From contig NZ_MUHF01000021.1 in NCBI RefSeq assembly GCF_002217435.1, positions 195,303 to 259,302 on the forward strand: a stretch of 64,000 nt of DNA, given 5' to 3'. The translations under genes and the position numbers were made by a program. The notes under the pieces were generated by a model. It did not search any database. It was not told the DNA's origin and was given only the letters and a program-made list of their open reading frames with translations. Position 1 is the stretch's first letter, and every line of letters begins with the position of its first letter. This document shows positions 1-9,208 of this stretch, one piece after another. The stretch is from Flavobacterium reichenbachii (GTDB lineage: Bacteria > Bacteroidota > Bacteroidia > Flavobacteriales > Flavobacteriaceae).

Positions 1-239
1 AGCCTAATCCCGCATTTAGCAGTAAATCTATTTTAATATGGACTATTATTGCTTTAATAGTAAGTGTTTTTGGAACGATCGGTGATTTGATCGAGTCTAA
101 ATTTAAAAGAATTGCCGGCGTAAAAGACAGCGGTTCTATCATGCCTGGACACGGAGGTATCCTAGATCGATTAGATAGTGTTATATTTGTAGCACCAATT
201 ATATTTTTATTTTATCAAATTTTATATTATGTTTCATAA
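1..239 (+). CDS. cdsA: Phosphatidate cytidylyltransferase, C-terminal part
   Basis: This is the 3' end of a gene cut by the window edge; the reading frame starts at base 3 and stops with TAA at 237-239. CdsA makes CDP-diacylglycerol from phosphatidic acid and CTP in the inner membrane. The visible 78 residues carry the family signature: GDLIESKFKR, then GVKDSG, then MPGHGGILDRLDS, followed by a final hydrophobic helix. This is the most conserved part of the family, so the identification is firm. The stop overlaps the start of psd by 11 bp, which indicates one transcript for two phospholipid-synthesis enzymes. Confidence 0.95.
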   Translation, partial: PNPAFSSKSILIWTIIALIVSVFGTIGDLIESKFKRIAGVKDSGSIMPGHGGILDRLDSVIFVAPIIFLFYQILYYVS

Positions 240-882
240 AGAGGGAGGCCCATCCATTTTATTAGGTACAAGTTTTGCCGTTGCAGTATTGTTAATTGCT
301 GATAGATTTATCGATATCGCTTGGCTTAGAATGTTGGTTCAAATTGCTGGTGTAGTGATTTTAATTATCATTTTACAATTTTTTAGAAATCCGAAAAGAA
401 TCGCAGTTAGAAACAGTGATCATATTCTTGCTCCTGTTGATGGAAAAGTTGTGGTTATTGAAGAAGTTTACGAAGGTGAATTTTTTAAAGACAAGCGTCT
501 TCAGGTTTCTATTTTTATGTCACCCATTAATGTACACGTTACGCGTTACGCTATGGACGGAATCATAAAATTCAGTAAATACCATCCTGGTAAATTTTTG
601 GTTGCCTGGCATCCAAAAGCAAGTGAGGAGAATGAAAGAACTACCGTTGTAATCGAAAACGAAACATTCGGTCAGATATTATACAGACAAATTGCTGGTG
701 CTTTGGCGCGCAGAATTGTAAACTATGCTCAGGAAGGAATGCAGGTCGTTCAGGGAACTGATGCAGGTTTCATAAAATTTGGATCTAGAGTAGATTTATT
801 TTTACCTTTAGGTACACAGATTAATGTAGAATTAAACCAAAAAGCAATTGGCGGGAAAACTATAATTGCTACAAAAGCTTAA
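229..882 (+). CDS. psd: Phosphatidylserine decarboxylase (short, pyruvoyl type)
   Basis: 217 residues. The enzyme converts phosphatidylserine to phosphatidylethanolamine, the main phospholipid of Flavobacteria. An N-terminal membrane hairpin (about residues 10-50) precedes the soluble domain. Family motifs are FFRNPKR (51-57), SPINVHVTR (98-106) and the autocleavage Gly-Ser pair at 185-186 in the context IKFGSRVD; cleavage there creates the pyruvoyl cofactor. The length fits the short PSD-A-like family rather than the ~300-residue E. coli form. The ATG lies inside the end of cdsA (11 bp overlap), and the next gene follows with no gap. Confidence 0.93.
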   Translation: MFHKEGGPSILLGTSFAVAVLLIADRFIDIAWLRMLVQIAGVVILIIILQFFRNPKRIAVRNSDHILAPVDGKVVVIEEVYEGEFFKDKRLQVSIFMSPINVHVTRYAMDGIIKFSKYHPGKFLVAWHPKASEENERTTVVIENETFGQILYRQIAGALARRIVNYAQEGMQVVQGTDAGFIKFGSRVDLFLPLGTQINVELNQKAIGGKTIIATKA

Positions 883-1152
883 ATGACAGTAAAAGACTTA
901 GATACTCGTTTTTCTGAGGCTGTAGAAATTGCGTTAAAAATGACTCAAGCCTCACTGCCGCAAGATGTGCAGTTAAGACTTTATGCTTATTATAAACAGG
1001 CAACTATTGGAACTGCAGTTTCTAATCAATCTGATAATTTTGATTTGCGAAATGCATTCAAAACAAACGCATGGATGCAGATCAGCCATATTTCTATTGA
1101 GGAAGCAAAAGAAAAATACATTGATATTATAAATTCGCTAACATCAAAATAA
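883..1152 (+). CDS. Acyl-CoA-binding protein
   Basis: 89 residues, the usual size of a free-standing ACBP. The conserved core LRLYAYYKQATIGT (about 47-60) and the downstream KTNAWMQ segment match the family, which binds long-chain acyl-CoA in a four-helix bundle. It starts directly after the psd stop codon, so it is co-transcribed with cdsA and psd. Bacterial ACBPs are sporadic; the location suggests a role in feeding acyl chains to phospholipid synthesis, which is inference. Confidence 0.9.
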   Translation: MTVKDLDTRFSEAVEIALKMTQASLPQDVQLRLYAYYKQATIGTAVSNQSDNFDLRNAFKTNAWMQISHISIEEAKEKYIDIINSLTSK

Positions 1153-1160
1153 CTATTATT

Positions 1161-1943
1161 ATGAAGAAATATATTGTTCGCTTTAGCATCTTGGCTTCAT
1201 TTTTACTATTATTTTCCTGTCGTGACAGCAACAAACTAACCGAAGTTGTAGAAGTTCCTCTGCCTACTAAAGAGGAAAAAATAACGATTGGAACCCCAAA
1301 TGATGTAAAAGCTGATCCAGGTTCTTTTGAGCTTACAAAATTATCTTTTCCTTATGATGCGTTAGCGCCGTCAATTAGATCTTTAACTCTCGAAATACAT
1401 TATTCTAAGCACTATTTATCATATACTAACAACTTGAACAAAGAAATTGTTTCTACAGAATATGAAAATATGCCTATTGAAGATATTTTAAAAAAATTAG
1501 ATCTTAATAATGCCAAACTTCGTCAGAATGCAGGCGGTTATTATAATCATACACTTTATTTTAACATTTTGACTCCAAAAGAACAAACTCCAAAGGATAC
1601 CTTGGCAAGTTCTATTGATAAAGAATTTGGTTCTTTTAACAACCTTACAAACCAATTTAAAGGACAGGCAGAAAAGCAATTTGGTTCTGGATGGGTTTGG
1701 CTGGTAGTGGATAAAGCAGGAAAACTGCAGGTTACTACCACAGATAACCAAGACAATCCTTTAATGAGAAATGCTTTGGTTCCCGGAACTCCTATTTTAG
1801 GAATTGATTTATGGGAACATGCTTACTATTTAGATTATCAAAACAGAAAAGGAAGTTACGTTGATGCTTTTTACCAGCTTATTAATTGGGAAAAAGTAAA
1901 TGAATACTATATAGAAGCACTGAAGAAGGTCAAAAAAGTATAA
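1161..1943 (+). CDS. Superoxide dismutase (Fe/Mn family), lipoprotein form
   Basis: 260 residues, about 60 longer than a cytosolic SOD because of an N-terminal lipoprotein signal (hydrophobic stretch, then LLFSC with Cys at about 20) and a linker. The SOD domain starts near residue 65 (FPYDALAPSI). It shows the usual metal-ligand segments: EIHYSKHYLSY (first His), NHTLYFNIL (second His), GSGWVWLV, and DLWEHAYYLDYQN, which supplies the Asp and His ligands. The sequence alone does not settle iron or manganese. Predicted location is the cell envelope. It lies 8 bp after the ACBP gene and ends at a strong terminator. Confidence 0.93.
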   Translation: MKKYIVRFSILASFLLLFSCRDSNKLTEVVEVPLPTKEEKITIGTPNDVKADPGSFELTKLSFPYDALAPSIRSLTLEIHYSKHYLSYTNNLNKEIVSTEYENMPIEDILKKLDLNNAKLRQNAGGYYNHTLYFNILTPKEQTPKDTLASSIDKEFGSFNNLTNQFKGQAEKQFGSGWVWLVVDKAGKLQVTTTDNQDNPLMRNALVPGTPILGIDLWEHAYYLDYQNRKGSYVDAFYQLINWEKVNEYYIEALKKVKKV

Positions 1944-1949
1944 ATCATA

Positions 1950-1987
1950 AAAAAAGCTGCTATTATTAAAATAGCAGCTTTTTTTTA
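1950..1987 (+). terminator. Rho-independent terminator after sod
   Basis: A 13-bp perfect stem (AAAAGCTGCTATT / AATAGCAGCTTTT) with a 5-nt loop and a T tract. It closes the cdsA-psd-ACBP-sod transcript; the A-rich 5' arm may also terminate the convergent amylase gene. Confidence 0.9.
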
Positions 1988-2013
1988 TTTTTATGTTCAA
2001 ATCAAAATTGCTT

Positions 2014-3891
2014 TTACTCCACTTCGTAAATAAAAGATTCTGACGGCTTAATTTTAACCTGCGCATTTCCTTCACCATTCTTAACTACAAAATAAGTTTT
2101 ATTTTGTCCATACAATTGATCTGCGAGCACGTACTTCCCATCTTTCAAATTCCATTTTGATATGATATCAGACGGAATTTTCAATTCGAATTGGCTTGTT
2201 TTTTCCGAAGAAAAATTAGCGATAACAATTAGCTTTTGTTTTTCAGACCATCGCACATAAGAATACAACAACTCATCATAACCAGTATTATTCTGGCGGT
2301 TTACAGATTGAATCTCCCTAAAATCGCCCATCAACGCAGTACTTTTTATCGAAAAATTTAATAATCGTTTGTAAAAATCACGCAGGTTTTTTTCTGAATC
2401 TGAAAGCTGTCCTCCATCAAATTTTCCTCCGTTCATCCATTTTTGATGGCTTGGAACTCCAATATAATCAAAAATTGATGTTCTCGAATGCGTTCCAAAA
2501 CCTGCATTTTCATTTCCTGCTTCTCCTACTTCCTGTCCAAAATAAATCATAGTCGGAGATGTACTTATAGTTGTAGAAACCACCATTAAAGGTTTTCCTC
2601 TCTCTGGACTGTCTGCAAATTCTGGACTTGCCAAACGCTGTTCATCATGATTATCCAGAAAGTGAAGCATATGATGTTCGATATCTGACATTCCTTCTTG
2701 AATCTTTGACAACTCATCTGGAGAAGATTTTCCTCTAATTATATCTTTCAGTTTATCATAAGTTTCTACTTTATCGTACAGATAATCCATTTTTCCTAAT
2801 TGAATATAATTGCGATATTCATTTGGATTGTAAACTTCAGCTAAAAGAAAAGCATTTGGATTTTTCATTTTAATCGAAGCATTCATATAACTCCAAAATT
2901 CATAAGGAACCATTTCTGCCATATCATAACGAAAACCATCAATACCTTTTTCGATCCAGTACAATGCGATAGATCGAAACTTTTTCCAGGAATCCGGAAC
3001 GTCTTTGTCTTGCCAGAAAGCAGAATGTTCCTGATAAGATTTTTGAGCAAAATCTGCAGGAAGCTCAGGAAAATCTTTAGTCCCGTCTGGTCGAATTCCA
3101 TAGTTTACTTTTACGGTTTCGTACCAGTCGTTTTGATCTGGATTTGCTTTTCGAGATCCGTTTCCAGTCCACTTTGCAGGATTTTCATCAAAAAAACCAT
3201 CTATTAAAGGATTTTTTTCTCCGTTTAAAGGAATGACACCAGCAGGGATTTTAAAATGCTCATTCGGAATATAATAAAAATTATTATTCCTATTATACTC
3301 AACAGCTGTATTATCATCGGCGCCAAAATCCCTAACACCATCCGGATTGTTTTTTCCTTCATATTTTCGAGCAATATGATTGGGAACAATATCTATAATA
3401 ACTTTTAAATCTGCTTTGTGGGTGCGATCTATTAACGCTTCAAATTCCTGCAGCCTCTCAGCAGGATTTACAGCCAAATCGGGATTTACATTATAATAAT
3501 CTTTTACCGCATACGGAGAACCTGCCCTGCCCTTTACAACTTCTGGATCATCATTAGAGATTCCGTATGCGGTATAATCGCGCACCAAAGCATGATGAGG
3601 CACTCCCGTATACCAAATATAAGTTACACCAAGATCTTTTATTTCATGAAGTGCTTTGTCTGTAAAATCATTAAACTTTCCTACTCCATTTTCTTCAATT
3701 GTTCCCCAAGGTTTATTGGTTGTATTTTTATTTCCAAAAAGACGTGTAAAAACCTGATACACGACAATTTTTTTATCTGCAGTACTTTCTTTTGTATGTT
3801 CATTCATTTTTAAATCTCTTGTTTTACATGCCGTACACAGCAATGTTACAGCCAATCCTGCAACCAATATTTTAGTATTCATCATAAGCAT
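2014..3891 (-). CDS. Alpha-amylase family glycoside hydrolase (GH13), lipoprotein
   Basis: 625 residues. GH13 enzymes hydrolyse or rearrange alpha-glucans. The four signature regions are present in order: VIIDIVPNH (region I), DGFRYDMAEMVP (II, nucleophile Asp), LLAEVY (III, acid/base Glu) and FLDNHDEQ (IV). The N-terminus is a lipoprotein signal ending in LLCTAC, so the enzyme is probably anchored in the envelope. Several Met codons cluster at the start (3891, 3885, 3882); 3882 (MNTKIL) gives the more normal signal peptide. No susC/susD-like pair lies nearby, so this is a stand-alone gene. The exact substrate cannot be told. Confidence 0.9.
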   Translation of the reverse strand: MLMMNTKILVAGLAVTLLCTACKTRDLKMNEHTKESTADKKIVVYQVFTRLFGNKNTTNKPWGTIEENGVGKFNDFTDKALHEIKDLGVTYIWYTGVPHHALVRDYTAYGISNDDPEVVKGRAGSPYAVKDYYNVNPDLAVNPAERLQEFEALIDRTHKADLKVIIDIVPNHIARKYEGKNNPDGVRDFGADDNTAVEYNRNNNFYYIPNEHFKIPAGVIPLNGEKNPLIDGFFDENPAKWTGNGSRKANPDQNDWYETVKVNYGIRPDGTKDFPELPADFAQKSYQEHSAFWQDKDVPDSWKKFRSIALYWIEKGIDGFRYDMAEMVPYEFWSYMNASIKMKNPNAFLLAEVYNPNEYRNYIQLGKMDYLYDKVETYDKLKDIIRGKSSPDELSKIQEGMSDIEHHMLHFLDNHDEQRLASPEFADSPERGKPLMVVSTTISTSPTMIYFGQEVGEAGNENAGFGTHSRTSIFDYIGVPSHQKWMNGGKFDGGQLSDSEKNLRDFYKRLLNFSIKSTALMGDFREIQSVNRQNNTGYDELLYSYVRWSEKQKLIVIANFSSEKTSQFELKIPSDIISKWNLKDGKYVLADQLYGQNKTYFVVKNGEGNAQVKIKPSESFIYEVE

Positions 3892-4135
3892 ATTATAATT
3901 TGATTTTTGCCTTAAAAATCAATATTAAACAACCAATTTCTAAATTTAGGCTAATTTTTAAGATGCTGAAAAAGTAAAAGCAATTTGTTTAGATTTCATT
4001 TGAGAAAAGCTCAACTACAACGAAGGAGTTTATTATTTTGTTGATAAATTAATCCGTCTAAAAACTTATATTTTTGCTCTGAATTTATGAATTATAAATA
4101 AATCCTAATATCAGTAAAGGTTGCAACCTTTTTCA

Positions 4136-4143
4136 TAAATTTG
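4136..4143 (+). promoter_or_regulatory. -7 box of the ostA-like gene
   Basis: TAAATTTG matches the Bacteroidota -7 consensus TAnnTTTG, 16 bp before the TTG start at 4160. No good -33 TTTG is seen at the usual 19-bp spacing, so the promoter call is tentative. Confidence 0.4.
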
Positions 4144-4159
4144 ACAAAAATTTAATCAA

Positions 4160-5842
4160 TTGAGGAAATTACTCTTTTTCATATCTTATTGTCTGCTTTT
4201 ATTAAGCTCACAAAGTTTTTTTGCACAAAAAGACAAAGAAATCCATATAGAACATTCTGACAATGCAGAAGTTAATGAAATTTTGGCGCCAGGCGCTGTA
4301 TTGTTGAGCGGTAATGTTAGAGTGAGTCACGATGGTGTTGTGCTTACCTGCAATAAAGCATATGTTTTTAAAAAAGAAAATTACCTCAAAGCTTTTGGAA
4401 ATGTACAATTAGTACAAGGCGATACTTTATTTCTAAACAGCAAATACGCTGAATACAGCGGTAATTCAAAAAAAGCTTTTGCTACTGGAGATGCTGTTAT
4501 GACTTCTCCTGATGGTACCTTACAAACAGATACCATTAATTTTGACCGAAATATACAACAGGTTTTTTACAACACAAAAGGTACAATTATAAACAAAGAC
4601 AATGTTTTGGTAAGTAAATCAGGAAGATATTATGCAACTGAAAAAAAGTTTCAATTCCTGACCGAAGTCACTATTACAAATCCTAAATATGTTATAAAAT
4701 CGAATCATCTGGATTATTATAGTAATTCAGGACATACGTATCTTTTTGGTCCTTCGACTATTACAAGCAATACTAATTACATTTATACTGAAAAAGGATT
4801 CTACGACACAAAGAAAAATCTGGCCCATTTTTTACGGAAGTCTTATATAAAATATGATGACCGGCGAATAGAAGGCGATAGTTTATTTTATAACAGAAAT
4901 ACCGAATTTGCCTCGGCAACGCGAAACGTAAAAATTACAGATTCTATAAATAAAGGTATTGTAAAAGGGCATTATGCAGAACTTTATAAACTTAAAGATT
5001 CTATGTTTGTAACCAAACGCGCTGTTGCTATAAATTTGGTAGAGAATGATTCTGTTTACATTCACGGAAAAAAATTAATGGTAACAGGAAAAGAAGGCGA
5101 AAGAATTTTGAGAGCTTACAACAATGCCCGTTTTTACAAAGTAGATATGAGCGGTAAATGTGATTCTATTCATTCGAATTCTAAAACTGCCCTGACAAAA
5201 CTGATCGGAAAACCCATCTTGTGGAATGGCGAAAGTCAGATAACAGGAGATATTATGCACTTAATTGGAAATAATACTACCAAAAAATTAGACTCGCTCA
5301 AAGTTCTTAACAATACGTTCCTCATTTCGCGGGATACGCTCGGAACAGGATACAATCAGGTAAAGGGGCTTAATTTATTTGGAAAATTTAGAGACGGAAA
5401 ATTACATGACGTAGATGTGATAAAAAATACAGAAGTTGTTTATTTTATGCGGAATGATGCTAATGAACTTATTGGCATTAATAAAAATGTCAGCAGTAAA
5501 ATCAACCTTATTCTAGAAAATAACGCGGTGGAAACCATCACTTTTTTTAACAAAGTCGATGGAGATATTTTTCCTGAAGATGAATTACCAGAAAATGCCA
5601 GAAAGCTAAAAGGCATGGTTTGGCGAGGCGATGAACGAATAAAATCTAAAGATGATATTTTTAGCGCTGAGGAAAACGAACTTAACGACAAACTAATTAA
5701 AGAAGGAAAAGACGAAGCCGCAAAGGAAAATGTTCCGATGAAGGTGAGAGAAGAAACCTTAAATTACGATAAGAAAAAGCCGGCAGTAAAAGCAAAAGTT
5801 CCGCCGAAAAAAAAGGATATAAAAGAAAAAACTAAGAAATAG
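4160..5842 (+). CDS. OstA/LptA-like periplasmic protein
   Basis: 560 residues from a TTG start, chosen because it directly opens a clean signal peptide (MRKLLFF... cleaved after SFFAQ). The body is built of repeated beta-strand units of OstA/LptA type (for example GAVLLSGNVRVSHDGVVLTC near residues 44-63, and LKAFGNVQLVQGD), the fold that carries lipopolysaccharide across the periplasm. It is longer than LptA and lacks an obvious C-terminal LptD barrel, matching the Bacteroidota OstA-like family. The C-terminus is a Lys/Pro-rich tail. A role in LPS transport is inferred from the family. It sits 53 bp before an aminotransferase gene. Confidence 0.82.
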   Translation: MRKLLFFISYCLLLLSSQSFFAQKDKEIHIEHSDNAEVNEILAPGAVLLSGNVRVSHDGVVLTCNKAYVFKKENYLKAFGNVQLVQGDTLFLNSKYAEYSGNSKKAFATGDAVMTSPDGTLQTDTINFDRNIQQVFYNTKGTIINKDNVLVSKSGRYYATEKKFQFLTEVTITNPKYVIKSNHLDYYSNSGHTYLFGPSTITSNTNYIYTEKGFYDTKKNLAHFLRKSYIKYDDRRIEGDSLFYNRNTEFASATRNVKITDSINKGIVKGHYAELYKLKDSMFVTKRAVAINLVENDSVYIHGKKLMVTGKEGERILRAYNNARFYKVDMSGKCDSIHSNSKTALTKLIGKPILWNGESQITGDIMHLIGNNTTKKLDSLKVLNNTFLISRDTLGTGYNQVKGLNLFGKFRDGKLHDVDVIKNTEVVYFMRNDANELIGINKNVSSKINLILENNAVETITFFNKVDGDIFPEDELPENARKLKGMVWRGDERIKSKDDIFSAEENELNDKLIKEGKDEAAKENVPMKVREETLNYDKKKPAVKAKVPPKKKDIKEKTKK

Positions 5843-5895
5843 TTTTAGATTTTAAACTGAAATTTTAAGACTATTAAAAACTTAGAAGCTCAAAA

Positions 5896-7092
5896 ATGAA
5901 TTCAGATTTTATAAAATATCAGGCGCAGACTTCTCCCTATCCACTCGGAATGGAAGTTTCGCACGCCATTGGTTCGTATATTTTTGATACTAACGATAAG
6001 AAATATTTAGATTTTGTTGCCGGAGTTTCCGCTTGCACTTTAGGTCATCAGCATCCGAGAGTAAATCAGGCTATAAAAGACCAGCTGGATAAATACTCGC
6101 ATGTAATGGTTTATGGCGAATATTCGCAGAGTCCTGCAGTGCAATATTGTAAACTGCTCGCTTCACTCCTGCCCGAATCTTTAAACAAAACCTATTTGGT
6201 CAATTCAGGAACAGAAGCTATAGAAGGCGCTCTTAAATTGGCTAAACGAACTACAGGACGCAGTCAGCTTATCTCATGCCACAACGCTTATCATGGCAAT
6301 ACAATGGGCTCTATGAGCGTTATGGGGTTTGAAGAACGCAAGCAGGCTTTTCGTCCGCTTTTACCAGATGTTGATTTTATCACCTTTAATAACGAAGCAG
6401 ATTTAGAAAAAATAACCCCCCGAACTGCTGCAATTCTTTTAGAAACAATTCAAGGCGGTGCAGGATTTATACAACCGGAAAATAACTTTTTGCAAAAAGT
6501 AAGACAACGCTGCGACGAGGTTGGAGCTTTAATGATTGTTGACGAAATTCAGCCTGGATTTGGCAGAACAGGAAAACTTTTCGGTTTTCAGAATTATAAT
6601 GTGGTTCCGGATATTGTTGTTATGGGAAAAGGAATGGGCGGCGGTATGCCGGTCGGTGCTTTTACCGCTTCAGCAGAAAAAATGGATCTTTTAACCGAAA
6701 ATCCGAAACTAGGCCATATAACCACTTTTGGAGGCCACCCTGTCATTGCGTCAGCTTGTTTAGCGACTTTGCAGGAATTAACTGAAACAAATCTAATGAA
6801 TGAAGCGCTGGAGAAGGAAAAACTCTTTAGATCGCTTTTGGTACATCCTTTGATAAAGGAAGTTAGAGGAAAAGGATTAATGCTGGCTGCAATGACCGAA
6901 ACAGCAGAAATCACCAATCAGGTTATTTTAAATTGTCAGGACAAAGGGCTCATATTATTCTGGCTCCTTTTTGAAGGCTGTGCGATACGAATAACTCCTC
7001 CTTTAACCATTTCTGAAGAAGAAATAAAAGAAGGATGCACCATAATCTTAGATGTTATGGATGAAATATTGAAAAAAGAACAACAAGTTTAA
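5896..7092 (+). CDS. Class III PLP-dependent aminotransferase
   Basis: 398 residues, full length for the family. Visible motifs are NSGTEAIEGALKLAK (PLP phosphate site), IVDEIQPGFGRTG (cofactor Asp) and MGKGMGGGMPVGAF with the PLP lysine at Lys245, followed by TTFGGHP. This family includes acetylornithine, 4-aminobutyrate and ornithine aminotransferases. The sequence does not decide the amino donor and no arginine-pathway gene is adjacent, so no symbol is given. It may be transcribed with the preceding ostA-like gene. Confidence 0.88.
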   Translation: MNSDFIKYQAQTSPYPLGMEVSHAIGSYIFDTNDKKYLDFVAGVSACTLGHQHPRVNQAIKDQLDKYSHVMVYGEYSQSPAVQYCKLLASLLPESLNKTYLVNSGTEAIEGALKLAKRTTGRSQLISCHNAYHGNTMGSMSVMGFEERKQAFRPLLPDVDFITFNNEADLEKITPRTAAILLETIQGGAGFIQPENNFLQKVRQRCDEVGALMIVDEIQPGFGRTGKLFGFQNYNVVPDIVVMGKGMGGGMPVGAFTASAEKMDLLTENPKLGHITTFGGHPVIASACLATLQELTETNLMNEALEKEKLFRSLLVHPLIKEVRGKGLMLAAMTETAEITNQVILNCQDKGLILFWLLFEGCAIRITPPLTISEEEIKEGCTIILDVMDEILKKEQQV

Positions 7093-7093
7093 T

Positions 7094-7177
7094 TAGGAGC
7101 TAATCCAGCTGTCCGCTATATCTTTTGTTTTTTAAAGAAAAAAACAAAAGGATGCCGCTTCCATCTGGGCTAGAAAC
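7094..7177 (+). repeat. Dispersed ~80-bp palindromic intergenic repeat, copy 1
   Basis: The segment reads TTAGGAGC..., CCGCTATATCTTTTG, a T/A-rich centre, CAAAAGGATGCCGCTTC and GGGCTAG. The core ATCTTTTG...CAAAAGGAT is a hairpin, and AGC/GCT sequences lie near both ends. A second copy occurs in inverted orientation at 49316-49406. No coding capacity is apparent. It lies just after the aminotransferase stop and could also act as a terminator. Confidence 0.8.
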
Positions 7178-7364
7178 TTAGATTGCAAATAAATTCTAAA
7201 ACAATAACCCAATAGTATTCAAAATCAAAAGATTACAAACAAAAACAGAAGAAGAATTCTGTTTATATTGTTAATTAAATTGTTCACAACAATTAATCTG
7301 CATTCCTCTCAACAATAATATGGTTGCCTAATTTTATAACAGGCTAATTTCAAATAAAAAAAGT

Positions 7365-8762
7365 ATGCAATTAAGCAACGAAGAAGAAGATTATAACCTA
7401 TCCTTATCCAAATTTGAGTCTATGTTAAAAACTAACAAAGTACTCTTTTTTGATTCTGAAGAATTTGAAGAAATTATTCTTCATTACTTAGACATAGGCA
7501 AGGCTAATTTAGCAAAAAAAGCCTTAAAACTTGCATTAGACCAACATCCAAAATCTACAGGCTTAAAATTAGTACAAGTAGAAATGCTGGTTTATGACGA
7601 CAAACTCGATATTGCAGAAAAACTTTTGAACGAGTTATATGCAATCGAACCTAACAACGAGGAAATTTACATCCAGAAAGCAAATATCTGTTCTAAAAGA
7701 GATCAACACGAAAAAGCGGTAGAATTACTTAAAATTGCTTTGCAATATACTGATGACTACGCCGATGTGTACAACTTGATCGGAATGGAATATCTTTTTA
7801 TGGATAATCTCGAAATGGCAAAAGACAGTTTTATCAAATGTCTTGAAGAAGACCTAGAAGATCAGTCTGCGCTCTATAACGTAGTGTATTGTTTTGAATT
7901 TTTAGATCAAAACCAAGAAGCTATTGTTTATCTTAACGATTATATTAATAGAAATCCATACAGCGAAATTGCCTGGCATCAGCTTGGGCGTCTGCATTAT
8001 GGCGTAAAAGAATACGAAAATGCTATTCGCGCTTTTGATTATGCAACCTTAATTGACGATGAGTTTTTAGGTGCATTTATGGAAAAAGCAAAAGCATACG
8101 AACGTCTTAAAAAATACAGTGAAGCAATTGAAAGCTACAACCGAACTATCGAGTTGGATGATGCTACTTCTTATGCCCTGCTGCGCATTGGAAAATGCTA
8201 CGAAAAACTAGGAAATTCGGCAAAAGCAATTCAATATTACAATCAAACCGTACATGAAGATCCTCTTTTAGATAAAGGCTGGATTGCAATTACTGATTTT
8301 CATGTTCGCCAGAAAAATTTCCAAAAAGCGCTGTTTTTTGTGAATAAAGCTTTAGCAATTGACAATCAAAATCGTTTGTATTGGAAACGTTATGCAACAA
8401 TCAACAAGCAGATGAACTTTTTTGAAGAAGCTGAATTTGGCTATAGAAAAGCCGTAGAATTTGGTGATTATGCTTTGGATACCTGGTTGTTTTGGGTTGA
8501 TATTCTTCAATTTTTAGGAGAATTTGAAAGCGCTATTCAAACTTTATTACAAGCTTCGGAATATTTTCCAGAAGAAAATGAAGTCGAATATCGTCTGGCT
8601 GGATTGTATTTTATGATTCAGGACAATACAAAAGCTAAATTTCATTTAAGCAACGGATTACGTTTAAATTTTGATAACTACATCTTAATCGAAGATTTAT
8701 TTCCAGTAGTATGGACAAAAAAAATGGTTAGAAATTATATTGAAAAACACAGAAAACAATAA
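7365..8762 (+). CDS. Tetratricopeptide repeat protein
   Basis: 465 residues made of consecutive TPR units (about 34 residues each; for example residues ~100-370 with recurring LGRLHYG, AIRAFDYA, LLRIGKCYEKLG and AIQYYNQ patterns). There is no signal peptide or membrane segment, so it is probably a cytoplasmic scaffold. The stop codon overlaps the start of the next gene by one base (TAATG), and that gene in turn overlaps aroE, giving a tight three-gene operon. The client protein is unknown. Confidence 0.85.
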   Translation: MQLSNEEEDYNLSLSKFESMLKTNKVLFFDSEEFEEIILHYLDIGKANLAKKALKLALDQHPKSTGLKLVQVEMLVYDDKLDIAEKLLNELYAIEPNNEEIYIQKANICSKRDQHEKAVELLKIALQYTDDYADVYNLIGMEYLFMDNLEMAKDSFIKCLEEDLEDQSALYNVVYCFEFLDQNQEAIVYLNDYINRNPYSEIAWHQLGRLHYGVKEYENAIRAFDYATLIDDEFLGAFMEKAKAYERLKKYSEAIESYNRTIELDDATSYALLRIGKCYEKLGNSAKAIQYYNQTVHEDPLLDKGWIAITDFHVRQKNFQKALFFVNKALAIDNQNRLYWKRYATINKQMNFFEEAEFGYRKAVEFGDYALDTWLFWVDILQFLGEFESAIQTLLQASEYFPEENEVEYRLAGLYFMIQDNTKAKFHLSNGLRLNFDNYILIEDLFPVVWTKKMVRNYIEKHRKQ

Positions 8763-9208
8763 TGAAAAAAACACTTACACTTTTATTTACAGCCCTTATC
8801 TCTGTTTCTTATTCTTACAGTCAGGAAAAAACAACAGAAAACGTTGTTCAGTCAGAATCATCGACAAAAACTAAAGATAATAGTAAAATCTATACTTCAA
8901 AAGAAGTTGAAGTTAAAGCCGAATTTAAAGAAGGCACAGAAAAAATGAATCAATTTTTGCGTGATAATTTTGCTATTCCTAAAGAAATTACAGCTCAAAA
9001 TATAAAAGGAGAGATTGTAAGTACATTTGTTGTTGAAAAAGACGGAACTTTAACAGACATTAAAGTAAGTAAGGATCAAGGATATGACACCAATAAAGAA
9101 ATGGTGAGAGTACTAAAATTGATGCCAAACTGGTACCCTGCAGAACTTAATGGAAAAAAAGTCAGAGTACTATTTACATTGTCATATAGAGCAAATGGAG
9201 GTAATTAA
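8762..9208 (+). CDS. Secreted TonB C-terminal-domain protein
   Basis: 148 residues. A cleavable signal peptide (MKKTLTLLFTALISV..., cut near YSYSQ) is followed by a short polar linker and a TonB_C domain (about 60-148; GEIVSTFVVEKDGTLTDIKV and later VRVLKLMPNWYPAELNGK). It has no membrane anchor and no Pro-rich spacer, so it cannot be a normal TonB energy transducer; single-domain proteins of this kind are common in Bacteroidota and their job is unclear. It overlaps the TPR gene by 1 bp and aroE by 14 bp. Confidence 0.85.
   Translation: MKKTLTLLFTALISVSYSYSQEKTTENVVQSESSTKTKDNSKIYTSKEVEVKAEFKEGTEKMNQFLRDNFAIPKEITAQNIKGEIVSTFVVEKDGTLTDIKVSKDQGYDTNKEMVRVLKLMPNWYPAELNGKKVRVLFTLSYRANGGN

Noticed and set aside
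9150..9195. aroE start at 9150
   Set aside because: The added residues are out-of-frame reading of the TonB_C gene and precede the conserved GLLGRN motif.
8762..9208. TonB energy transducer
   Set aside because: Cleavable signal peptide and no membrane anchor or Pro-rich spacer.
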